Below, piece after piece: positions 25,617 to 33,795 of a stretch of 64,000 nt of DNA. Under the pieces are notes generated by a model. That model saw only the letters and a program-made list of their open reading frames with translations, was not told where the DNA came from and did no database searches. Each line of letters starts with the position of its first letter. The stretch's first letter is position 1. The DNA comes from Pseudomonadota bacterium (lineage in GTDB: Bacteria; Pseudomonadota; Alphaproteobacteria; Rhizobiales; Xanthobacteraceae): the NCBI GenBank assembly GCA_023386885.1, contig JAEWIX010000008.1, forward strand, positions 124,001-188,000. The letters are read 5' to 3'. The position numbers and the translations under genes are program-made.

Positions 25617-26764
25617 CGCGCGCTCCCGTTCGGCTTGCTGGGCTGAGTAGTTGCCGATGGCGCGCTGCGCCGCGATGTCAATTCGCTGAGCGGCAAGTAA
25701 GGCACGATGCCCTGCCCTCCGGATGCTCCGGGATCGTAAATCAGTTTGTCGGCTCCGCCGAGCACACGTTCCATGGTTTCCAGATAGATTCGCTCACGCG
25801 TTACGTCGGGCGCGAGCTTGTAGGCTTGGTAGACTTGCAGGAAGCGCGAGCTTTGGCCTTTCGCCTCGGCGATGGCTTGTTCTTTGTAACCCTCGGCATT
25901 CTGCACGATCTGCGCCGAGCGGCCGCGTGCATCGGGAATGACGCGATTGGCGTAGGTCTGGGCTTCGTTCTGCAAGCGCTCGAGGTCGGCACGCGCCGCC
26001 TGCACGTCGCGGAACGCGTCGATCACCTGTTGCGGCGGGTCGACCTTCTGCATCTGCACCTGCTGGATCAGGATGCCGGCACCGTATTTGTCCAGCGTTC
26101 GCTGCATCAGGTCCTGCACCGAGTTTTCGATGTTGGTTCGCGCACCAGTGAGAATGGCCTGGATTTCGGAACGGCCGATCAATTCGCGCATCGCGCTTTC
26201 GGCGACCGCCTTCACAGTGCCTTCCGGATTCTGGATATTGAACAGGAAATCGCCGACGCCATCCGGCTTGATCCGCCACAGCACGGTGAAATCGACGTCG
26301 ACGATGTTCTCGTCGCCGGTCAGCATCAGGCTTTCTTCCGGAACGTCGCGCATGACGGCGCCGCGCCGCGCCGGGTCCTGCGACATGGTCATGCCGATAT
26401 TGAGCGTGGAGACGCGCAGCGCCTTCGGCAGCAACACCGTCTCGATGGGATACGGCAAATGATAATTCAGACCGGGCTGCACGGTGCGCACGTGCTTGCC
26501 GAAGCGCAGCACCACGCCGAGTTCTTCGGACTGCACACGGAAGAAGCCGGACAGGCCCCAGATGGCCAGACCCGCGACAATGAGGAGAAGGATGCCCATG
26601 GTGCTCATGTGGCCGCCGGGCAGAATCGACTGCAGGCGATCCTGTCCACGGCGCAGCAGATCTTCCAGATCAGGCGGCCGCGGTCCCGAAGATTGAGGGC
26701 CGGAACCCCATGGCCCTTTCGGACCCGAGCCCCAGGGACCTCCTCCTTGATTCTTCCACGGCAT
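25613..26764 (-). CDS. hflK: FtsH protease activity modulator HflK
   Basis: 383 aa from the ATG at 26764, which has GAGGAGG 6 nt upstream; a TTG two codons earlier would overlap the ribosome site and is rejected. The N-terminus is Gly/Pro-rich (GGGPWGSGPKGPWGSGP), as usual for HflK, then a membrane span (MGILLLIVAGLAIWGLSGFF) and an SPFH domain (QSEELGVVLRFGKHVRTVQP, GLNYHLPYPIE). The coiled-coil section includes RLQNEAQTYANRVIPDARG. It pairs with HflC around FtsH. It is 209 bp downstream of folA. Confidence 0.95.
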   Translation of the reverse strand: MPWKNQGGGPWGSGPKGPWGSGPQSSGPRPPDLEDLLRRGQDRLQSILPGGHMSTMGILLLIVAGLAIWGLSGFFRVQSEELGVVLRFGKHVRTVQPGLNYHLPYPIETVLLPKALRVSTLNIGMTMSQDPARRGAVMRDVPEESLMLTGDENIVDVDFTVLWRIKPDGVGDFLFNIQNPEGTVKAVAESAMRELIGRSEIQAILTGARTNIENSVQDLMQRTLDKYGAGILIQQVQMQKVDPPQQVIDAFRDVQAARADLERLQNEAQTYANRVIPDARGRSAQIVQNAEGYKEQAIAEAKGQSSRFLQVYQAYKLAPDVTRERIYLETMERVLGGADKLIYDPGASGGQGIVPYLPLSELTSRRSAPSATTQPSKPNGSAR

Positions 26765-26979
26765 CGACAACCTCCTCGGCGCTGGCCGGATTTGAAAGTC
26801 CGGCCCAGCGAATAACCTGCACGGCTTTATAGGGGACGCCCCCGGCCCTTACAACGCGGCTCGTTGCGGCGAGTTAACGCGTGACCCGAAACAGCCCGAA
26901 TAGCGATTCCGGCCGATTCCGCGCCAAATTGAGCTAAGCGCCGAACAGCGATTGTCAATGCAAGGATCGTCCAATCGGG

Positions 26980-27516
26980 TCAATGGCCCTGACGTCGTCG
27001 ATAGGTCACATATGAGAAATCGGCGCTGTCGTCGACCGAAGCGCCGTGACGCTCCCGCGCCGTCTCCTGCCATATCTCAGGATCGATAGCCGCAAATCGC
27101 GTATCGCCCTCCGGCGTTGTGTGAACCTCGGTGACTTCGAGCCGATCCGCGAACGGCATCGCCTGCGCGTAAATGTCCGCACCGCCGATCACCGCAATCT
27201 CAGTGACGAAACGCCGCAGTGCATCGCCCAGTGCGATCTCGTTCGCACGCGCCAGCGAATCCGTCACCACCGCGCCCGCCGCTTGAAACGCAGGGTCACG
27301 CGTGATCACGATGTTGGTGCGGCCCGGCAATGGGCGGCGCAGCGACACGAACGTCTTGCGGCCCATCACGATCGGCTTGCCGAGCGTCATCTGCTTGAGG
27401 CGCATCTGATCGGTTTTCAGTCGCCACGGAATGGCATTGTCGCGACCGATCACGCCGTTCTCGGCCATCGCGACGAGCAGAACGATTTCAGGATGCGTCG
27501 ATGTGAATCCGCTCAC
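26980..27516 (-). CDS. folA: Dihydrofolate reductase
   Basis: 178 aa. The start is GTG at 27516, overlapping the thyA stop as GTGA. It reduces dihydrofolate to tetrahydrofolate with NADPH. The N-terminal motif is VLLVAMAENGVIGRDNAIPW, then LPGRTNIVITRDPAF and IAVIGGADIYAQAMPFADRL with the NADPH-binding Gly pair. Length is typical (160-180). Coupling to thyA is functional, since thymidylate synthase consumes methylene-tetrahydrofolate and makes the dihydrofolate that FolA recycles. Confidence 0.96.
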   Translation of the reverse strand: MSGFTSTHPEIVLLVAMAENGVIGRDNAIPWRLKTDQMRLKQMTLGKPIVMGRKTFVSLRRPLPGRTNIVITRDPAFQAAGAVVTDSLARANEIALGDALRRFVTEIAVIGGADIYAQAMPFADRLEVTEVHTTPEGDTRFAAIDPEIWQETARERHGASVDDSADFSYVTYRRRQGH

Positions 27517-28307
27517 ACCGCGACCTCGGCCTTGATATGCGGGTGCGGATCGTAGTTCGTCAGCGTGAAGTCTTCGTAGCGGAATGCGAACAGATTACGC
27601 ACCTCGGGATTGAGCGTCATGGTCGGCAGCGCGCGGGTTTCCCGCGTCAATTGCAACCGCGCCTGCTCCAGATGGTTGGAATAGAGATGCGCGTCGCCCA
27701 GCGTGTGAACGAACTCGCCCGCTTTCAACCCGGTAACCTGCGCGACCATCATCGTCAGCAGCGCATAGGACGCGATGTTGAACGGCACGCCGAGAAAAAC
27801 GTCAGCGGAGCGTTGATAGAGTTGGCACGACAGCTTGCCGCGCGCGACATAGAACTGGAACAGGCAATGGCACGGCGGCAACGCCATCTTGTCGACTTCG
27901 GCCGGATTCCACGCCGAGACGATCAGACGCCGCGAATCCGGATTGCGCCGGATCATGTCGACGACGTTGGCGATCTGATCGATGCTGCGTCCGTCCGGCG
28001 CGGGCCACGAGCGCCACTGCGAACCGTAGACCGGGCCGAGATCGCCGTTCTCATCCGCCCACTCGTCCCAGATCGAGACGCCGTTATCCTTGAGGTACTT
28101 GATATTGGTGTCACCCTTCAGGAACCAGAGCAGTTCGTGAATGATCGACTTGAGCGACAGCTTCTTGGTGGTCAGCAGCGGAAATCCGGCCGCCAGATTG
28201 AAACGCATCTGATGGCCGAATACCGACAGCGTTCCGGTGCCGGTGCGGTCGTGCTTTTCCACGCCATCGGCGAGAATGCGTTCGAGCAGGTCGTGATACT
28301 GGTTCAT
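27513..28307 (-). CDS. thyA: Thymidylate synthase
   Basis: 264 aa from the ATG at 28307, the same length as E. coli ThyA; eight more codons are open upstream but not conserved. It methylates dUMP to dTMP with methylene-tetrahydrofolate. The catalytic Cys146 is in LPPCHCLFQFYV. DRTGTGTLSVFGHQMRF (phosphate-binding Arg), WRSWPAPDG and QRSADVFLGVPFNIASYALL are all conserved. It overlaps folA and lies 108 bp downstream of the chrA pair on the same strand. Confidence 0.97.
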   Translation of the reverse strand: MNQYHDLLERILADGVEKHDRTGTGTLSVFGHQMRFNLAAGFPLLTTKKLSLKSIIHELLWFLKGDTNIKYLKDNGVSIWDEWADENGDLGPVYGSQWRSWPAPDGRSIDQIANVVDMIRRNPDSRRLIVSAWNPAEVDKMALPPCHCLFQFYVARGKLSCQLYQRSADVFLGVPFNIASYALLTMMVAQVTGLKAGEFVHTLGDAHLYSNHLEQARLQLTRETRALPTMTLNPEVRNLFAFRYEDFTLTNYDPHPHIKAEVAV

Positions 28308-28415
28308 GAGGGTCCGTCTCGTTCCGTCCAATCTAGCGCCCCGCGCCGGACGACACGACCGGCCATCGGTAATATTATTGGGGAAATGTGGTCGCGCCGG
28401 CCGCCGATCAACAGC

Positions 28416-28946
28416 TCAAATCCACCCCAGCAATCCGAGTATGCCGCCGGCCACCAGCAGCCACACCGGATTGAGCGAGGTCGTTGCTGCCAGCACCGCC
28501 GCCGCCAGCGTCAACACCACGGCGGCGATCGAGCCATCGGCAGCAAAGGCCAGGACCAAGCCGCTTGCCGCCATCAGCCCGATCGAGAGCGGAACCAGCG
28601 CGGCCTGCACCAGCGCCGGCCAGTGTGAGTCGCCAGCCCGGCTCAGCATCCGGCTGACGATATAGGCCATCGTCGCCGTCGGCACGCACATCGCCAGCGT
28701 CGCCACCAGCCCACCGGCGATTCCGGCGACATGATAGCCGACCAGCGAGACGATGAGCACGTTGGGTCCGGGCGACAGTTGCGCGATCGCGAACGCATCG
28801 GCGAACTGCGTATCGGTCATCCATTGGTTGAGATCGACGGCGATACGGTGAATTTCCGGAATGGCAGCGGCAGCACCGCCGACCGCGAACAAAGACAACC
28901 AGCCGAAGGCCAGCGCGATGTTGATCAGCGTGCCGACGCCGGTCAT
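28416..28946 (-). CDS. ChrA-family transporter, second half protein
   Basis: 176 aa from the ATG at 28946, overlapping the stop of the first-half gene (ATGA). About five to six hydrophobic spans. The CHR-domain motif is in WLSLFAVGGAAAAIPEIHRI and FAIAQLSPGPNVLIVSLVGYHVAG. Short-chain CHR proteins usually come as adjacent pairs with opposite topology that together equal one long ChrA. ChrA exports chromate by a proton-motive mechanism, but chromate as substrate is family knowledge, not visible here. No chrR or chrB regulator accompanies it. Confidence 0.85.
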   Translation of the reverse strand: MTGVGTLINIALAFGWLSLFAVGGAAAAIPEIHRIAVDLNQWMTDTQFADAFAIAQLSPGPNVLIVSLVGYHVAGIAGGLVATLAMCVPTATMAYIVSRMLSRAGDSHWPALVQAALVPLSIGLMAASGLVLAFAADGSIAAVVLTLAAAVLAATTSLNPVWLLVAGGILGLLGWI

Positions 28947-29566
28947 TGCCCGTGTCTCCGCCGCGCCAGCCAAGTCGCGGCGATGCTGAGCGGGATCGTC
29001 GCCAACAGCACCTGCGGCAACGGCCATCGCATGATGCCGACCGCCACGAAGACTGCGATCAGCATGACGAGCGCGACCAGATCGCGCCGCTTCAACAGCG
29101 GCAGCATCATCCGCCACGTCACCGCCAACAACAGTCCGACCGCCGCGCAGGACACCCCGTTCAACACCCGTCGCAGGGCCGGGATATCGCCGAAATGCGC
29201 GTAGAGCACCGCTAATGTCGTGACGATCAGAAAGGGTGGCGCCAGCAGACCGACAAAGGCTGCGACGCTGCCGGTAAGACCGCGAATCCGGGCACCGAAC
29301 ACCACCGACAGGTTGACGATGTTGGGGCCGGGAAGGAAATGACAAAGCGCAAAGGTTTCGTTGAATTCGTCGGCGCTCATCCAGCGGTGCTTGTCGACGA
29401 TGGCGCGCCGCGCGAACACCAGCACCCCGCCGAACCCCGCCAGCGACATCTTGGCGAAAGCCACGAACAACGCGAACGCACCCGGCAATGCCGGCGGCGG
29501 CTCCATCGGGGCAGCGGTGGCGGGCGAATCGGATGGCATCGGCGAAGCCTTAAAGCCTTCGCGCAT
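28943..29566 (-). CDS. ChrA-family transporter, first half protein
   Basis: 207 aa from the ATG at 29566; a later ATG at 29539 would give 198 aa and neither has a strong ribosome site. After a Pro-rich lead it shows FVAFAKMSLAGFGGVLVFAR, then FALCHFLPGPNIVNLSVVFG, the CHR-domain signature (PGP), followed by about five hydrophobic spans and a basic end (ARRRHGQ). It is coupled to the second CHR half by a 4-nt overlap. It starts about 120 bp from the divergent tmRNA gene. Confidence 0.85.
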   Translation of the reverse strand: MREGFKASPMPSDSPATAAPMEPPPALPGAFALFVAFAKMSLAGFGGVLVFARRAIVDKHRWMSADEFNETFALCHFLPGPNIVNLSVVFGARIRGLTGSVAAFVGLLAPPFLIVTTLAVLYAHFGDIPALRRVLNGVSCAAVGLLLAVTWRMMLPLLKRRDLVALVMLIAVFVAVGIMRWPLPQVLLATIPLSIAATWLARRRHGQ

Positions 29567-29684
29567 CGCCACCAAGTTGCGTTTTCGGCGGTCTCACCTG
29601 CACCGCGCGCGGAGCCACCCGCCCGCCTGATGGGCAAACCGACGCAGGGCTTCCGCCGGGCCGCCTTGCCGCCTATATTGAGCA

Positions 29685-30017
29685 GGCCGGTTCGCCGGCT
29701 ATGGAAATAAATGGCCGTCGCAATAAACCATTCGGACCCGGGGGCAGCACCCGGCGCCTCCACCCAAGTTCCCTCCACCGCGGACCAGGAACTTCGGCGG
29801 GGGCGAAACAGGATCGACGAGGGCGTAAAGGGCGTGTTTTTTCTCGGTATGGTTCCGCCGTTATCGGGCTACGCAATAGTTGCAAACGACAACTTTGCTC
29901 CGGTTGCTCAGGCTGCGTAACGCAGTTTGAAAGACCAAATCTAAAGTCCTAGTGGGTTAAGCTCCGCTAGGCGGGGTTCGGAGGCACCTGGCAACAGAAG
30001 CCTCCACTCAACCTTTT
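29685..30017 (+). ncRNA. ssrA: Circularly permuted two-piece tmRNA
   Basis: The acceptor half comes first: TTCGGACCCGGGGGCAGCAC then CCGGCGCCTCCACC is the T-arm and 3' acceptor strand. After a short spacer (about 29765-29798) the coding half begins GGGGGCGAAACAGGATCGAC. Its first seven bases pair with CGCCTCC of the acceptor half, rebuilding the tRNA-like end. The tag frame 29882-29920 is GCAAACGACAAC... and encodes ANDNFAPVAQAA then TAA. The coding piece from 29799 to about 30011 is near 213 nt. The 5' end is approximate; TATATT at 29674-29679 is a possible -10. tmRNA rescues stalled ribosomes and marks products for ClpXP and related proteases. Confidence 0.93.
29980..30017 (+). terminator. 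3' hairpin/terminator of ssrA
   Basis: GGAGGC (29980-29985) pairs with GCCTCC (30000-30005), and TTTT follows at 30014-30017. It marks the end of the tmRNA coding piece and probably the transcript end. Confidence 0.6.
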
Positions 30018-30209
30018 ATCTATCGACGTACTTCTTTTTATCGACAGGCGCTTCCGGATAGTGGGAGGCGTTTCGTCATAATGTCCTGTACATCGATCCG
30101 CGCCGCCTGCTGACCTGCGCTTGACGCGGGAGTAGCATGGCGCAAACAGCGAGTCGGGCGGCGGATATCCGCGGCCCCGGCCGACGCGGCAACCTCAAGA
30201 GAACTATCG

Positions 30210-30728
30210 ATGGCCACAGATCACATCAGATATGACGTCCTCGCGCGCGACGCGCTGCGCGGCGTGCTGCGGCAGGTGCTGACGGACGCCGCCGAACACG
30301 GCCTGCCGGGGGACCATCATTTCTACATCACGTTCCTTTCCCGGGCAGAGGGCGTAAAGATCTCACCCCGGCTGCTTGCGCAGTATCCGGAGGAAATGAC
30401 CATCATCCTGCAACACCAGTTCTGGGATCTCACGGTGACGCCGGATCGTTTCGAGGTTGGGTTGTCGTTCGGCGGCGTTCCGGAACGGCTGGTCGTTCCG
30501 TTCAGCGCGATCAAGAGCTTCCTCGATCCATCGGTTCAATTCGGCTTGCAGTTCGAAACCGGCGACGCCGCAGGCGCGCAGGCAGTCGATCAGCCCGAAG
30601 TCCAGGCGCCCACCGCCACAATCGCGCCGCCAGCGGCGGGCGACTCAAGCGGTACGGACGACGATGAGCCGCCCAAGCCGACCGAAGGCGCGGAAGTCGT
30701 CCGCCTCGATCGCTTCCGCAAGAAGTAA
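30210..30728 (+). CDS. sspB: SspB-like ClpXP adaptor (alphaproteobacterial type)
   Basis: 172 aa. The core (residues about 1-115) has IRYDVLARDALRGVLRQVL, HHFYITFLSRAEGVKISPRL, YPEEMTIILQHQFWDLTV and ERLVVPFSAIKSFLDPSVQF, the SspB fold that grips the N-terminal part of the ssrA tag. A variable Ala/Pro linker follows, and the end AEVVRLDRFRKK is the short ClpX-docking tail (VVxLDxFRKK) seen in alphaproteobacterial SspB. It starts about 200 bp after the tmRNA gene, so tag source and tag adaptor are neighbours. It probably sits upstream of fumC in its own unit. Confidence 0.93.
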   Translation: MATDHIRYDVLARDALRGVLRQVLTDAAEHGLPGDHHFYITFLSRAEGVKISPRLLAQYPEEMTIILQHQFWDLTVTPDRFEVGLSFGGVPERLVVPFSAIKSFLDPSVQFGLQFETGDAAGAQAVDQPEVQAPTATIAPPAAGDSSGTDDDEPPKPTEGAEVVRLDRFRKK

Positions 30729-30745
30729 TCGCCGGGGTCTTTTGG

Positions 30746-30794
30746 TTCTGACATTCGTCAGCATACTTGCTGCGACAAGATACGAACGTCAGAA
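30746..30794. repeat. Extended hairpin downstream of sspB
   Basis: TTCTGACATTCGT (30746-30758) and ACGAACGTCAGAA (30782-30794) pair with one mismatch, and CAGCA/TGCTG (30759-30763, 30768-30772) make an inner stem. It lies 18 bp after the sspB stop. No T-run follows, so it may protect the mRNA end or terminate inefficiently. Confidence 0.5.
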
Positions 30795-30974
30795 TCGTGA
30801 CGCTTGTTTGCGCTGATTTCGATCATTTCCAAATTCTCGTTTGCGCCGCATGTAACGCGGCTTTATCGCATCGAGCCGTGCGTTTTCGCGTCACGCGCGT
30901 CATTGACCGATGGCAGAATGCCGTGAAACGCGATATCCCGATGCCAATCCTCATGCTCGCATTGGACATCGACC

Positions 30975-32405
<1,431 letters not shown>

Positions 32406-32687
32406 TCGGTCCCGCCATACGCGGCAGCGGTATTCTGGTCGGCAGCGATTAGTTCGCTGAATAATTATGAATCATACGCCTTTAGGACTGGTAGATTCCA
32501 AAAATAATGGTGCGACAGTGCGTTACTCCCCCAGCGGAATATCGCACCGGTCGCCACCCGACCGAAGATATGAAGATATAACGAGATCACGCCCGCCGAT
32601 GGCAACAAGCCAATTCAAACTGCGACGCCATCCTCCCTCGGGTAATAGCGCTCCGCGCTTGACCAAAGTCGGTTAAGGGAGGCTGCG

Positions 32688-32873
32688 TTGGGCGAACTCG
32701 TCAATCTCAATCGACACAGGAAACGCGTCGAGCGCGACCGGTCCGCCAAGCAGGCGGACGCCAACCGCGCGCGATTCGGCCGCAGCAAATCCGAACGAGC
32801 CATCGAAGACGATCGCTCGCGCAGGGCGCAAGCCCTGTTGGATCAGCATCGCATCGACAAGGATCAGTCATGA
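32688..32873 (+). CDS. DUF4169 small basic protein
   Basis: 61 aa. The start is a TTG at 32688 with a strong GGGAGG ribosome site 6 nt upstream; no ATG is available. The sequence ELVNLNRHRKRVERDRSAKQ then NRARFGRSKSERAI is highly charged and helical, the DUF4169 pattern. The stop overlaps the next gene (ATGA), so it is coupled to the ribbon-helix-helix protein. fumC followed by DUF4169 and RHH genes is, from memory, a recurring alphaproteobacterial order. The function is unknown. Confidence 0.8.
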   Translation: MGELVNLNRHRKRVERDRSAKQADANRARFGRSKSERAIEDDRSRRAQALLDQHRIDKDQS

Positions 32874-33127
32874 AATCGCCGGTAGTGAAACGCTCCATTG
32901 TAATTGCCGGACACAAGACCAGCGTCAGCCTGGAGGAAGCCTTCTGGAACGGCATGAAGGAAATCTCCGCGCGTCGTAACATGACCTTGTCGGAATTGGT
33001 CGGCGAGATCGACAGCAACCGCCAGCAGGGCAACCTGTCGTCGGCCATCCGCCTGTTCGTGCTCGATTACTTCCGTAATCGCACCGCGCCTTCGGCGGTG
33101 GACAACGAAATCCGTCCCAGCATCTGA
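32870..33127 (+). CDS. Ribbon-helix-helix domain protein (first copy)
   Basis: 85 aa. The order is a beta strand (VKRSIVIAGHKTSVSLEEA), helix (FWNGMKEISARRNMTLSELV) and helix (NLSSAIRLFVLDYFRNR), matching the Arc/MetJ-like ribbon-helix-helix DNA-binding fold. It overlaps the DUF4169 gene by 4 nt, a layout like that of a small operon with a regulator and its partner. Whether it binds DNA is not shown. It is a clear paralogue of the gene at 33389. Confidence 0.82.
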   Translation: MKSPVVKRSIVIAGHKTSVSLEEAFWNGMKEISARRNMTLSELVGEIDSNRQQGNLSSAIRLFVLDYFRNRTAPSAVDNEIRPSI

Positions 33128-33388
33128 TCTGTCGATCTTCTGCCTCGCGCCGCAAGATCGACACGCCGCGAAGCTTCGCACGTCGCAAACGCACCCACCG
33201 CACTCGGCTCATCCACGCCCGTAGCGTTTTCGGTTCATCCGAAGCGCTGAGTACGAAACACGTGTCTTTCGCCTTCATACGGTGAAGGACTCTAGGTTGT
33301 TTCCCGAATATCCGACGCGAACGGTTTGAGCTAAATTTACAGCACCGTCGACACAGAATGCCGCCGGGTCGCGATGGGGGAGCATTTC

Positions 33389-33757
33389 ATGGCAAGCGAC
33401 AGCATGCACCGGAGCGATGACGAGGCGCCATTCCCGTGCGTCCTCCAATATGCAGTCGTCAAACGATCCGTCATGGTCGGTGGCCACAAGACCAGCGTCA
33501 GTCTGGAAGATGCATTCTGGGACAGCCTGAAGGACATCGCCACGCGTCGCGGCGTGAGTCTCTCAACGCAACTGGCCAGCATCGACATCCATCGCAAGAC
33601 GGCAAATCTCTCATCCGCGATTCGTCTTTTTGTTCTGGATTACTTCCGCACCCGTGCCGTCAGCATGATGATGATTGGAGAGCGTCGAATCGACTCTCCC
33701 GGCATCGCCCCGCTAGTCGAGCAGGAAGTCATCGATAGCGCGATTGCAGCGCGTTAA
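33389..33757 (+). CDS. Ribbon-helix-helix domain protein (second copy)
   Basis: 122 aa from the ATG at 33389, chosen because GGGGGAG lies 7 nt upstream; an ATG 15 nt earlier would overlap that site. The core VKRSVMVGGHKTSVSLEDAF, RRGVSLSTQLASID and NLSSAIRLFVLDYFR repeats the domain of the first copy with about 60 percent identity by eye. It has an N-terminal acidic extension of about 25 residues and a C-terminal extension of 25. Tandem duplication is the simplest origin. It has its own 260-bp upstream region. Confidence 0.8.
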   Translation: MASDSMHRSDDEAPFPCVLQYAVVKRSVMVGGHKTSVSLEDAFWDSLKDIATRRGVSLSTQLASIDIHRKTANLSSAIRLFVLDYFRTRAVSMMMIGERRIDSPGIAPLVEQEVIDSAIAAR

Positions 33758-33795
33758 AACGCACGCTCTCTTCTTCGGAACATATCCAGCAACCG

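Noticed and set aside
33374..33388. Earlier ATG for the second ribbon-helix-helix gene
   Set aside because: It would place the start over the GGGGGAG ribosome site that is ideally spaced for the ATG at 33389.
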